Shown in pieces: positions 24,557-33,195 of a stretch of DNA of 64,000 nt. The DNA is taken from positions 535,269 through 599,268 of the forward strand of contig CAWEIS010000004.1 of assembly GCA_963809205.1 (NCBI GenBank), given 5' to 3'. Numbering within the stretch: the stretch's first letter is position 1; every line of letters begins with the position of its first letter. The stretch is from DATLLN01 sp963809205 (lineage in GTDB: Bacteria > Actinomycetota > Thermoleophilia > Gaiellales > JAICJC01). Under the pieces are notes generated by a model. It was not told the origin of the DNA. It did not search any database and saw nothing but the letters and a program-made list of their open reading frames with translations. Both the position numbers and the translations under genes were made by a program.

Positions 24557-25149
24557 AGCAGCCGCTCGCCGAGCACGTCGAACGCGGCCAGGTCGAGCTC
24601 CGCCGCGGGCGAGCCCGCGTAGCCGGCGACGTCCAGCGCCCAGATCATCGAGGGGTCGCCGTCGCTGTCGTCCACGGTGTCAACGAGCCGGAAGGCGAGC
24701 CGCCTGGGCACGGCGGCGCTGCGGTGGTTGTCGGGATGGCAGCGGATCTCGATCCGGCTCAACCCGCCCAGCTCGAACCCGACCCGGCTGAGCGCCGAGA
24801 CCGTCTCCGTGATGTAGCCGTGGCCCTCGGCGTCCTGGCGGATCCAGTAGCCGATCTCACGGGCGTCGTCGGTCAGCCGCGTGTGCAGGCCGGTGCCGCC
24901 CAGCACGCGGGACTCGTCGCGCTCGAAGATGCCGAAGATGTAGTCCTGGTCGAGGTCGAACAGCCCGCGGAAGCTGCGCAGCAGCTCCGCCTTCTCGGCC
25001 AGCGGCTTCGGCTCCTCGTACGCCCAGGGCAGCCACGGGCGCAGGTGCTCGACGCTGGGGTCGAGCGCCTCCTTGAGCGCCGCGGCGTCGGTCGGCTGCC
25101 AGCAGCGCACGACCAGCCTCGCCGTCTCGATCCGGTAGGGCGGGGTCAA
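24553..25149 (-). CDS. GNAT acetyltransferase (RimJ/RimL type)
   Basis: A 198-residue acetyltransferase: YRIETARLVVRCWQPTDA is the standard RimJ/RimL N-terminus and REIGYWIRQDAEGHGYITE carries strand 4 and the acetyl-CoA loop. The usual Asn-x-x-S-x-x-V-x-x-K-x-G-F tail is altered to NHRSAAVPRRLAFRLVD. The start is TTG overlapping the stop of the M55 peptidase gene (TTGA, 25146-25149). The substrate could be a protein N-terminus or a small amine. It converges on the NAT gene with a 4-bp overlap of the stops. Confidence 0.82.
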   Translation of the reverse strand: MTPPYRIETARLVVRCWQPTDAAALKEALDPSVEHLRPWLPWAYEEPKPLAEKAELLRSFRGLFDLDQDYIFGIFERDESRVLGGTGLHTRLTDDAREIGYWIRQDAEGHGYITETVSALSRVGFELGGLSRIEIRCHPDNHRSAAVPRRLAFRLVDTVDDSDGDPSMIWALDVAGYAGSPAAELDLAAFDVLGERLL

Positions 25150-25974
25150 TCCGCCCAGACGTGCGAGAAGTAGAACTGCCGCCAGGCCGTCCACCAGTCG
25201 TCCGCACGGGAGACGATGGTGCGCCCCTCGACGATCTCCACCTCGGGCCGGTGGCGGTACTGCTCGGCGTGGTCGGAGGTCGCGAGCTCGACCCGGATCT
25301 CGCACGGGTGGCCGGGGTCGTACGGCTTGACGGCGCCGGGGTTGGCGACGGCGCGTCGGGCGCCCGCCTCGATCAGCTCGCGCGCGACGGCGGGCGTCTT
25401 GTGCCGGGCGCTGAAGCGGCCGAGCGCCGTCTTCACCTGCACCGTCTCGAGCCCGTCGCCGAGCAGGGCTGTGCCCTCACGGCAGGCGGCCTGGTCGCCG
25501 GTGACGAGCACCACCGGGCAGCCCCAGGTGCCGCACAGCGCGGCGTTGATGCCGGTCTCGCCGACCTCGACGCCGTTGAACGTGACGCTGCGCCAGTCGG
25601 TGCCGGAGACGGTGTGGTTCATCAGCCCGTCCGGGCGTGCCGGCCATCGCGTGCATGCCGACGAACAGCGCGGCGTCGCAGCCGTCCTCGAGCGCGCCGG
25701 TGTACTCCGTCCATTCGTGCTGGACGACGAACTCGACGCGCCGGTCGAGCTGCTCGGCGATCAGCGAGTTGAACGACCAGCCGCCGCCGGCGCCGTGGCA
25801 GTCCATGACCACGACCTCGGTGGCGCCGGCGTCGAACGCGCCCCGCGCGGCGGCGTTGATCTCCTCGGTGTAGAGCTTGCGGCCCTCGTCGTACAGCGGG
25901 TCGCCGCCGGTCACGCCGGGCCAGTTGGTGATGCCGGCGACGCCCTCCATGTCGCTCACGATGAACACGCGCAC
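25146..25974 (-). CDS. M55 (DppA-type) D-aminopeptidase, one frameshift
   Basis: A zinc peptidase that removes D-amino acids from short peptides. RVFIVSDMEGVAGIT carries the metal ligands of the DMEG loop; MDCHGAGGGWSFNSL and LFVGMHAMAGTP carry further His ligands; the second half (NHTVSGTDWRSVTFNGVEVGE) holds the remaining Glu/His area. The two halves lie in different frames: removing one C at about 25633-25635 joins MAGTP to DGLMNHTVS. Probably a homopolymer error. GTG start, with TAGGGT 7 nt upstream in an 18-bp bidirectional spacer shared with the DUF6624 gene. Confidence 0.85.
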
Positions 25975-25992
25975 GGCCGATACCCTAACCCC
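25975..25992. promoter_or_regulatory. 18-bp bidirectional leaderless promoter (TACCCTA core)
   Basis: This is the entire gap between the GTG of the M55 gene (minus) and the ATG of the DUF6624 gene (plus). The core TACCCTA (25981-25987) reads as TACCCT on the plus strand, 6 nt before the ATG, and as TAGGGT on the minus strand, 7 nt before the GTG. No Shine-Dalgarno fits on either side. Both -35 regions must lie in the opposite gene. Confidence 0.55.
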
Positions 25993-26580
25993 ATGCGGGT
26001 CGAGGAGCTACGCGAGACGCTGCTGCGGCTGGCGGCCGAGGACGGCGAGGTGCGCGAGCGGCTGGCCGCGGACGGTAGCCTGTTCGACGGCTACAACAGC
26101 CTGATGGCGATCGTCCACCGCCGCAACGGCGATCACCTGGCCGACATCGTCGACGCGTTCGGCTGGCCCGGGTTCGACCTCGTCGGCGAGGACGGCGCCG
26201 ACGCGGCGTGGCTGATCTGCAAGCACGCGATCGCCCAGCCGGAGCTGCAGCGGCGGATGCTGCCGCTGGTCGAGGCCGCCGTGGCAGCAGGGCGACGCGC
26301 CGCCCTGGCATGCCGCCACGCTCGAGGACGGCATCCGCTTCTACGAGGGCCGCCCGCAGGTGTACGGCACGATGTGGGACTGGGACGCCGAGGGCCGCCT
26401 GCGGCCCTGGACGATCCAGGATCCCGATGGTGTCGACGAGCGCCGTGCCGCCGTCGGCCTGCCGCCGCTGGAGGCGCAGGCCCGCGAGGTGTCGGCCGCG
26501 GACGAGTTCCCGCCCGCCGACCCGGAGGCCCGCCTGCGCGAGGCCGCCGACTGGGCCCGCTCGGTCGGCTGGCGCGTGTA
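25993..26580 (+). CDS. DUF6624-family protein, one frameshift
   Basis: About 195 residues once repaired. The N-terminal half (ELRETLLRLAAEDGEVRERL, then VDAFGWPGFDLVGEDGADAAWLI) matches the DUF6624 pattern of a helical N-terminus and the GWP-x-x-x-x-V-G motif. The second half (ATLEDGIRFYEGRPQVYGTM) holds the L-x-D-R/G...QxYGT motif in another frame. Removing one G from the run at 26290-26292 joins them. Function unknown; such proteins are common in Streptomyces and Bacteroidetes. The stop TAA is the first part of REP copy D. Confidence 0.7.
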
Positions 26581-26607
26581 ACAACGGGGTCAGACCCCTT
26601 TGTTACA
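26577..26607 (+). repeat. Solo REP element copy D, full 31 bp
   Basis: Begins TGTAACAACGGGGTCAGACC and ends CCTTTGTTACA. It is identical to the reverse complement of the right end of the RAYT unit 8.4 kb away. It lies between two convergent genes, giving the stop codon of one and abutting the stop of the other. Perfect identity implies recent spread or gene conversion. Confidence 0.92.
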
Positions 26608-27633
26608 TCAGCCGATGAACGAGGCGTCATGCGCGCGCCGGTTGGCGCGGTCGAGCTCCGGCGCCGTGGCCGCGCCGCACGAGAGCAGCAGCTCGAACTC
26701 GTCCTTGAGCCGCGTGCGCATCATCTCCGGCCCGTCCGTCGCCACCGTCCACGGCACGCCGGCGCCGGAGAGGCGGCGGATGGTCCGCGCCAGCGCCGCC
26801 TGGTCGGGCAACGCTCTGGTCAGCAGGTTGGACGTCGGGCAGAGCTCGAGCACGACGCCGCGCGACGCAATCTCCGTCATCAGCCCGGCGTCCCGGGTCG
26901 CCAGGATGCCGTGGCCGATCCGCTCCGGGCGCAGGCTCTCCAGCACCTCCCACATCTCCTCGACGGCGACGTCGCCGCCCTCCTCGCCGCAGTGGATCGT
27001 CACGCCCAGGCCCGCCTGCCGCGCGCGCTCGACCAGCGGCGCCAGCGCCGAGTAGTCGTACCGGGCGCCGTCCGGCCGCGGGCCGGCGATGTCGACACCG
27101 ACAACGCCGCGGTTCGAGAAGACGATCGCCTTGTCGATGACGATCGCGTTCTGCTCAAGCGTGAACGTGCGATCCATCATCACGATCAGCCCGGCCCGCA
27201 CCTGCGGATACTCGAGCGCCGCCCGGTCGAGGCCGCGCGCGGCGGCCAGCAGGATGTGGTCGAGGTCGCGCTCGCCGCCGCGGTTGCGCTTCATCGGGTT
27301 GAAACGGATCTCCAGCGTCGTGATGTTCTGCTTGCGGTACGCCCCCGAGATCGCGGCGTGCACCGACCGCTCGACGGCGATCGGCGACGACTGGATTAGC
27401 TCCGTCCAGTGGTAGATCGCGTCCAGCGCATCGAGGTCGGGCACGCCGCGCGGGTCGGACACTGTGACCAGCTCGTCGAACTCCCAGTAGTCCTTGACAG
27501 GCAACGCGATCCCCTGCTCGTGCGCCAGCGTCCACATCATCGCCGAGTCGACCGCGCCGCCCAGGTGCGTGTGCAGCTCGGCGATGCCGTCGCGTGCGAT
27601 CGCCTCGATGTTCCTCCGCTCGGGCGTGCCCAT
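26608..27633 (-). CDS. Adenosine deaminase-like amidohydrolase with an altered active-site Asp
   Basis: A 341-residue TIM-barrel metal hydrolase. Zinc-site motifs are present: ELHTHLGG (HxH), TIHCGEEGG (His and catalytic Glu), RIGHGI (His), and ATDGPEM in place of the usual TDDP. The first Asp (metal ligand) remains, but the second, which contacts purine N1 in adenosine deaminase, is Gly. The real substrate may therefore not be adenosine; deamination of another purine or pterin is possible. The start ATG has TAGCAT 7 nt upstream. It converges with the DUF6624 gene across REP copy D. Confidence 0.82.
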   Translation of the reverse strand: MGTPERRNIEAIARDGIAELHTHLGGAVDSAMMWTLAHEQGIALPVKDYWEFDELVTVSDPRGVPDLDALDAIYHWTELIQSSPIAVERSVHAAISGAYRKQNITTLEIRFNPMKRNRGGERDLDHILLAAARGLDRAALEYPQVRAGLIVMMDRTFTLEQNAIVIDKAIVFSNRGVVGVDIAGPRPDGARYDYSALAPLVERARQAGLGVTIHCGEEGGDVAVEEMWEVLESLRPERIGHGILATRDAGLMTEIASRGVVLELCPTSNLLTRALPDQAALARTIRRLSGAGVPWTVATDGPEMMRTRLKDEFELLLSCGAATAPELDRANRRAHDASFIG

Positions 27634-27643
27634 GCGCCCGATG

Positions 27644-28703
27644 CTACTGGCTGGCCGCCGCCACCTCGCCGCCTCGACTCGTCCTCGAGGAGGCTCTCGT
27701 CCAGGAAGAACTCCTCGGCGACCACCTTCAGCGATGCGGTCACGGGTAAGGCCAGCAGCGCTCCGATCACCTCGAGCAGCGTGGATCCGATCAGCACCGC
27801 CACGATGATCACGAACGGCGACAGCGAGATCGTCTTCTTCTGCACCAGCGGCTGGATGATGTTGTTCTCGATCTGCTGATAGACGATGACCACGAGCAGC
27901 ATGGCGACCGCTGTCTCCGTGCTCACCGTCAGCGACACCAGCACCACGACGGCGCCGGCGATGGTCGCGCCGATCATCGGGATCAGGTCGAGCACTGCGA
28001 CCAGCACCGCCAGCCCCGCGGCGAAGGGCACGCCGGCGATCTTCATCGCGACGAACTGCACCGTGCCGGCGATCAGGGCGATGGCGAGCGCCCCCGCCAC
28101 GTAGCTGGCCACCAGGCGGCTCGACTCGGACGCACCGCAGCCTTCTGCAGCCGGGCTACTGCCGCGTCGTTGCCCTCCATCGACAGGAAGAGGTCATGAA
28201 CAGGATCGTCACCCCGGTGAATACGGCACCGAAGATGCTGCCGGCCAGCCCGAATACCGAGCCGTGATCCCCGGCAGGTTCTGGGCGAGCCACTCCGCTG
28301 CTGAGTGCAGCGAGCCGGTGAAGTCGCCGTCGTTGTTCACCTGCTTGACGACGTCCTGGTTCTTGAGCTCTTGCGAGAGCGTCGGCAGCGCATCGGCCAG
28401 GTCGCGCAGCTGGCTGTAGAACGGCGCCACGATGATCAGCACGGCGCCGACCGCCGCCGCCAGCACCAGGAACATCGCGAGCAGCACCCCGAAGCTCCGA
28501 CGCAGACGCAGCCGGCGCTCCATGAACCGCACCAGCGGCTCCAGCACGATCGCGAAGAAGACGGCGATGAAGACGTCGAACAGCGCCGACCGGATCGTGA
28601 CGAGCACGTAGCACCCGAGCACGAACAGCCCGATCACCGCCAGCATCCGGAACAGCTCCCGGTTGCTGGGCAGCCGCACCCGCTGCTCGGCGTCGCCGTT
28701 CAC
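27644..28703 (-). pseudogene. AI-2E family transporter, at least three frameshifts
   Basis: Membrane permease of the AI-2E (PerM/TqsA) family broken across three frames. The N-terminal part (FRMLAVIGLFVLGCYVLVTI) runs to LAQNLPGITAR; the middle (VFGLAGSIFGAVFTGVTILFM) is in a second frame, followed by a short stretch LFLSMEGNDAAVARLQ in a third; the C-terminal part (DLIPMIGATIAGAVVVLVSL, IIQPLVQKKTISLSP) is in a further frame. The breaks lie near 28260, 28195 and 28120. The likely stop TAG (27644-27646) would need yet one more shift. Homopolymer errors elsewhere in the window make assembly error as likely as true inactivation. TAGGGT lies 9 nt before the GTG start. Confidence 0.75.
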
Positions 28704-28731
28704 TGGGCGACCACCCTACCGGCCGGGTCGG

Positions 28732-29238
28732 TCAGTCCAGGTACGTGACGACGTCGGCGACCGGCGCCCGCTCCGGCGGCAGCCATTCGCGGTCGCTCCA
28801 CCCCAGGTGCAGCAGGCCGATCGCCCGCTCGTCGTCGCCCAGTCCGAGCGCGGCCCGCCCCTGCGGGCTGCGCAGCACGCCCGGCGTCCGCCAGTAGGAG
28901 GCGATGCCCCGCGCATGGGCGGCCAGCAGGACGATGTAGGCCGCGCACGCAACGGCGCACAGATCCTCCTCGTTCTGCTGGTCGTCGTCGGCAATCACCT
29001 GGCTGACGCAGACCAGCGTCGGTGCCCGGTCGAGCTTGGCGGCGCCCTCGCCCGCGGCGTCCTTCAGGCGCCCCAGCGACGCGGGGCCGAGCACCCGGAA
29101 CCGCCACGGATCGGTCAGATGGTGGTTCGGCGCCCAGCGCGCCAGCTCGAACAGCTCGTCGAGCGTCTCGGCCGGAACCGGGCGGCGGTCGTAGACCTTG
29201 TTGGTGCGCCGGGTGTGGATGGCGTCGTCGATGTTCAT
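28732..29238 (-). CDS. Nitroreductase-family FMN oxidoreductase
   Basis: A 168-residue FMN protein. HTRRTNKVYDRRPVP holds the FMN-phosphate arginines, and LARWAPNHHLTDPWRF is the canonical FMN-binding loop. GIASYWRTPGVL and the C-terminal GLLHLGWSD also fit. Members reduce nitro groups, quinones or enones with NAD(P)H as homodimers. It lies 20 bp from the divergent ADH gene, so shared regulation of detoxification is plausible. Substrate unknown. Confidence 0.9.
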   Translation of the reverse strand: MNIDDAIHTRRTNKVYDRRPVPAETLDELFELARWAPNHHLTDPWRFRVLGPASLGRLKDAAGEGAAKLDRAPTLVCVSQVIADDDQQNEEDLCAVACAAYIVLLAAHARGIASYWRTPGVLRSPQGRAALGLGDDERAIGLLHLGWSDREWLPPERAPVADVVTYLD

Positions 29239-29258
29239 CGCGGGTATGCTCGCCGATC

Positions 29259-30362
29259 ATGAAGATCCGCGCAGCCGTACTCGAGCAGTTCGGCAGCCCG
29301 CTGAGCGTCCAGGAGATCGACCTCGCCGAGCCCAGCGCCGGCGAGGCCCTGGTCCGTCTGGTCGCCTGCGGTGTCTGCCATACCGACCTCTACACCGCCT
29401 CCGGCGCCGACCCGTCGGGCTATGCCCCGACCGTGCTCGGACACGAGGGCGCGGGCGTGGTGGAGAAGGTCGGCGAGGGCGTCACGTCGCTGGCGCCCGG
29501 TGACCACGTCGTCACCCTCTTCTCGCCGCAGTGCGGCGAGTGCATCCACTGTCAGAGCCCGCGCACGAACCTGTGCCTGGCCATCCGCGACATGCAGAAC
29601 AAGGGCTACCTGCCCGACGGCACCACCCGCCTCTCCCGCGACGGCGAGCCGATCCGCCACTTCATGGGGACGAGCACCTTCGCGGAGTACACGGTGATGC
29701 CGGAGATCGCGCTGGCCAAGGTCAACCCCGAGGCCCGGCTGGAGGGCGCGGCGCTATTCGCCTGTGGCCTCTCGACCGGCCTCGGCGCGGCGCTCAACAC
29801 CGCCAAGGTCGAGCCCGGCTCGACCTGCGTCGTGTTCGGCGCCGGGATGGTCGGCCTGGGCGCCGTCGCCGGTTGCCGCCTGGCCGGCGCCGAGCGGATC
29901 ATCTGCGTCGACCTGTCCGAGGAGCGGCTCGCGCTGGCCCGCGGGCAGGGCGCCACCGACACGATGGTCGGCGACGAGGACACCGTGCAGCGGATCCTCG
30001 ACGAGACCGGCGGCTTCGGGGCGGACTACACGTTCGAGGCGACCGGCAACGTCAAGGTGATGCGCCAGGCGGTGGAGTCCGCCCGCATGGGCTGGGGCCT
30101 GGCCACGGTGGCCGGCGTCGCCGGCAAGGGCGAGACGCTCGACGTCGTCCCCCGGTTCCTGATCACCGGCCGCCGGGTGGCGGGATCGTCGTTCGGCGGC
30201 GTCAAGGGCCGCGACGGCGTCCCGGCGTTCGTCGAGCGATGGCTGGCCGGCGACATCGACGTCGACCCGTTCATCTCCCATCGCATCACGCTCGACGACG
30301 TCAACCACGGGTTCGAGCTGATGGAGGCCCAGGACGGGATCCGGAGCGTGATCGCGTTTTGA
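29259..30362 (+). CDS. Zinc alcohol dehydrogenase, class III type (mycothiol-dependent formaldehyde dehydrogenase-like)
   Basis: A 367-residue medium-chain dehydrogenase. Catalytic-zinc ligands are in CGVCHTDL, LGHEGAG and FACGLSTG. Structural-zinc cysteines form CGECIHCQSPRTNLC. VVFGAGMVGLGAVAG is the NAD-binding loop, and FGGVKGRDGVPAFVERW is characteristic of class III. In actinobacteria this subgroup oxidises S-hydroxymethyl-mycothiol, and the following metallo-beta-lactamase-fold gene is its usual neighbour, which supports that reading. TATGCT (29244-29249) ends 9 nt before the ATG. It could also oxidise other alcohols. Confidence 0.88.
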   Translation: MKIRAAVLEQFGSPLSVQEIDLAEPSAGEALVRLVACGVCHTDLYTASGADPSGYAPTVLGHEGAGVVEKVGEGVTSLAPGDHVVTLFSPQCGECIHCQSPRTNLCLAIRDMQNKGYLPDGTTRLSRDGEPIRHFMGTSTFAEYTVMPEIALAKVNPEARLEGAALFACGLSTGLGAALNTAKVEPGSTCVVFGAGMVGLGAVAGCRLAGAERIICVDLSEERLALARGQGATDTMVGDEDTVQRILDETGGFGADYTFEATGNVKVMRQAVESARMGWGLATVAGVAGKGETLDVVPRFLITGRRVAGSSFGGVKGRDGVPAFVERWLAGDIDVDPFISHRITLDDVNHGFELMEAQDGIRSVIAF

Positions 30363-31063
30363 TCGTCGAGCGCACCGAGAATCCCGACTGGCTGTCGAAC
30401 GCGTACCTGGTCGCCGAGGGGCCGGGCGGCAGCGGGGTGCTGATCGACGGCAACGGTGTGTCAGGCCCGCTGCTCGACCGTGTTGCCGAAGATGACATCG
30501 CGATCACCCACATGCTGGTCACGCATGGCCACGGCGACCATGTGGTCGACGTCGAGGCGATGGCGAGCCGCTACGGCGTGCCGGTGCTCCGCTGGCCCGA
30601 GCTGACCGACGGCCAGGTGGTGACGTCCGGCGGTCTCGAGATCACGGCGATGCACACGCCGGGCCACTGCACCGATCACGTCGCCTTCCTGGTCAACGGC
30701 ACCGACTGCTTCACCGCCGACGTGCTGTTCAAGGGCACGGTCGGTGGCACGGCGGGCGGCGGGCCGACCGGCTACGCGGACATCAAGACGTCGATCATGG
30801 ACAAGCTGATGTCGCTCGATCCGGCGACCGTCGTCCATCCTGGGCATACGCTGCCCACGACGATCGGCGAGGAGTGGGAGTCGAACCCGTTCATCCGCGT
30901 CTGGCGCGGCCTCGACCCGGAGGGCGACGAACAGTGCATGGTGCGCGGCGAGCCGGCGACGCTGGTGCTGTGGGCGCCCGACTACGACGGCACCAACAAG
31001 GCCTGGGTGCGTTATCCGGACGGGCGCGACGCGATCGTCGGCGGGTCCCAGGTGACCCGATGA
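30359..31063 (+). CDS. Metallo-beta-lactamase-fold hydrolase
   Basis: A 234-residue MBL-fold enzyme with the THGHGDH metal motif, HTPGHCTDH, a FTADVLF Asp ligand and VVHPGHTL as the last His. This is a glyoxalase II-like layout. TTG start overlaps the ADH stop (TTGA, 30359-30362). Coupled to the class III dehydrogenase, it probably hydrolyses the thioester product, for example S-formyl-mycothiol, to formate. This is inferred from gene order known in actinobacteria; the substrate is not proven by sequence. Confidence 0.87.
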   Translation: MIVERTENPDWLSNAYLVAEGPGGSGVLIDGNGVSGPLLDRVAEDDIAITHMLVTHGHGDHVVDVEAMASRYGVPVLRWPELTDGQVVTSGGLEITAMHTPGHCTDHVAFLVNGTDCFTADVLFKGTVGGTAGGGPTGYADIKTSIMDKLMSLDPATVVHPGHTLPTTIGEEWESNPFIRVWRGLDPEGDEQCMVRGEPATLVLWAPDYDGTNKAWVRYPDGRDAIVGGSQVTR

Positions 31064-31458
31064 GCTGGAAGACGGCGCGGCTGGACGACATCGGGACGGC
31101 GCAGACCACGGAGTTCTGGCAGGAGTGGGCGCGCGAGCCGGACTTCGGTGGCGGCTGGCACAGCATCGGCGACAAGCTCGGCATCCGCGGGTTCGGCGTC
31201 AACGCGAGCACGGCCGACGAGGGCCGCGAGCTGATCGTGCCCCACGACGAGGTCGACTACGGCGCTCAGGAGGAGCTGTACATCGTCCTCGACGGCCGCG
31301 CCCGGTTCCTGTGTGACGGCAGCGAGGTCGAGCTGGGCGAGCGGGAGATCCTGCTCTGCGGCCCCGAGGTCAAACGCGAGGCGGTCGCGCTGGTCACGCC
31401 GACGACCGTGCTCTGCATCGGCGGCACGCCGGACAGGCCGTACCAGCCGGACGCATAG
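31060..31458 (+). CDS. Cupin-domain protein
   Basis: A 132-residue single cupin. The barrel strands include ELIVPHDEVDYGAQEELYIVLDGRARF, with cupin motif 1 degenerate (Asp, Tyr and Glu in place of part of the HxH..E set), and GEREILLCGPEVKREAVA near motif 2. Metal binding is therefore uncertain. ATG overlaps the preceding stop (ATGA, 31060-31063), making a tight three-gene operon with ADH and the MBL hydrolase. It may bind a thiol adduct or act as a sensor; function unknown. Confidence 0.8.
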   Translation: MSWKTARLDDIGTAQTTEFWQEWAREPDFGGGWHSIGDKLGIRGFGVNASTADEGRELIVPHDEVDYGAQEELYIVLDGRARFLCDGSEVELGEREILLCGPEVKREAVALVTPTTVLCIGGTPDRPYQPDA

Positions 31459-31467
31459 CCGCTCGGG

Positions 31468-32217
31468 TCAGCTGCGCCGGAAGCGCGACTTCCAGCTGCC
31501 GGGGTCGCCCTCGGGCGGCTCCTCGTCCGAGGCCCGCGCGGCCTGCCGCAGCGATCCCAGGTCGAGCGTCGTCGCCGGCCGGGCCGGCTCCGACCTGCCG
31601 CCGGAGAGAATCCGGTCGATCCGCGCCGCACTCTCGGCGTCCAGGTCGAGGAAGCGGCAGCCCACGATCATCTGGCCGGGCGCCTGCGCCGGCCGCAGCG
31701 AGGCGACGCGCACCTCGCCGTTGATCTCGTCGGCGAAGAAGCGGCCGTGGAACATCAGACGGTCGTGGATCCGCAGCACCCGCCGGGTGGCGAATGCGAC
31801 GCCGCTCTTGGACAGATCCTCGAGCGAGCCCTCGACGCGGTCGCCGTCGACGACGTCCCGGCAGCTGACTGCGACCAGCCAGGCCACGCCGCCGATCGGC
31901 ACGCGCTGGTCGGCGCGGCGCGAGGCGTCGACGTCCACCTGGAGCACGCGCAGGGCGATCAGGGCCAGGTCGGGCGAGTGGTACGTCGCGTTGTCGATCA
32001 CCATCGACAGCTCCCACGGCGTCCCGTCCTCGTCGATCACGCGGCCCGTCACCTGCATGCCGCTGGCGACGCTGAGGCGCGGGGCGGTGGCATCGGCCCG
32101 GCGGCCGTCCACCGAGTCGGCGCGGACGCGGACGTACGCGCCGGAGGAGATCTCGAGCTCCGCCTCGCCGGGGGCGAGCAGAAGCGCCAGGGCGTCCTCG
32201 GGGGACAGGGGGGTCAT
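31468..32217 (-). CDS. PilZ-domain c-di-GMP-binding protein (YcgR-like)
   Basis: A 249-residue protein with an N-terminal YcgR-like barrel (about 15-95) and a PilZ domain (about 98-205). Both c-di-GMP contacts are present: RxxxR at 101-105 (RADQR) and DxSxxG at 134-139 (DLSKSG). A charged C-terminal tail follows (SDEEPPEGDPGSWKSRFRRS). It should be a cytoplasmic effector that changes partner binding when c-di-GMP rises. The GGDEF-EAL protein at 6388-8985 is a likely source of the signal. No flagellar gene is nearby, so the target is unknown. Confidence 0.88.
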   Translation of the reverse strand: MTPLSPEDALALLLAPGEAELEISSGAYVRVRADSVDGRRADATAPRLSVASGMQVTGRVIDEDGTPWELSMVIDNATYHSPDLALIALRVLQVDVDASRRADQRVPIGGVAWLVAVSCRDVVDGDRVEGSLEDLSKSGVAFATRRVLRIHDRLMFHGRFFADEINGEVRVASLRPAQAPGQMIVGCRFLDLDAESAARIDRILSGGRSEPARPATTLDLGSLRQAARASDEEPPEGDPGSWKSRFRRS

Positions 32218-32283
32218 GCCCGCAATATCGGCGGGGAGGCAGGGATCCTTTACCTCGGCGGTGAACGTGCCGATCAGATGACC

Positions 32284-33139
32284 ATGCGACGACTCACCGC
32301 GGCCGCCATGGCCCTCAGCCTGCTCGTCCCTGCCGCCTGCGGCGGGGGCTCCTCCGGCGGCTCGTCCGCCGGCGCCACGTCCGGCGCGCTCCTCGCCGAG
32401 GATGGAGCTGATCAGCTCGGCGACGAAGACCCGCGACGCAGGGTCGGCGCGGTTCGCCATGCGGATGTCCGTCTCCGCGAACTCGGTCAAGGTGATGACG
32501 ATGACCGGCACGGGCGTGACCGGATTCCAGCCACCGAAGGCGCAGATCGCGATCCGCTTCTCAGGCGACCAGGCGCTCGGCGCCGTGAACGGCATGACCA
32601 TGACCGAGCGCGTCGTCGACGGCGCGGTCTACATCCAGTCGCCGCTGTTCGCCGGCCTGACCGGCTCGGGCAAGCAATGGGTGAAGGTCGACCTCGGCGA
32701 CCTCGGCGCCGGCGGCCCCACGGATCTCGGCACCGGCCAGAGCGATCCGACCAAGATGCTCGACTACCTGCGCGGCTTGAGCGCGGGCGTCACCCGGGTT
32801 GGATCCGACGACGTGCGCGGCGTCCAGGCGACGCACTACCACGCCGAGACGAGCATGGCGAAGGTGCTGGCCAGCCTGCCCGCGTCGCAGCGGCGAGGCT
32901 TCGAGGCGATCGTCAAGAACTTCGGCTCCTCGTCGATCCCGGTCGACATCTGGGTCGACGGCGACGGCCGCATCGTGCGCATGGTGACGGCGACGAGCCT
33001 CGACGTGAACGGCCAGTCGGTGCAGTCCCACGTGCAGGTCGACTACTTCGACTTTGGCGTGCCGGTCGACGTGACGGCGCCGCCGGCCGGCCAGGTCGCC
33101 GATCTCGGCGGGCTCGGCAACACGCTCGGCGCCAGCTAG
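32284..33139 (+). CDS. Secreted lipoprotein (LppX/LprG-like), one frameshift
   Basis: Starts MRRLTAAAMALSLLVPAAC with a lipobox (PAAC, Cys19) and a Gly/Ser linker. The main domain (TRDAGSARFAMRMSV, VVDGAVYIQSPLF, VDIWVDGDGRIVRM) matches the LppX/LprAFG-like fold that binds lipids in mycobacteria. The signal and main domain are in different frames. Removing one G at 32400-32401 gives LLAEMELISSATKTRDAG and a single continuous protein of about 284 residues. Probably a homopolymer error. It is divergent from the PilZ gene. A role in lipid or lipoglycan handling is inferred from the fold. Confidence 0.8.
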
Positions 33140-33195
33140 TTCGCGAGCTCAACGGGGCGATGGCGCCGGCCGGACCCGCTGCTACGGTGCCGCCG

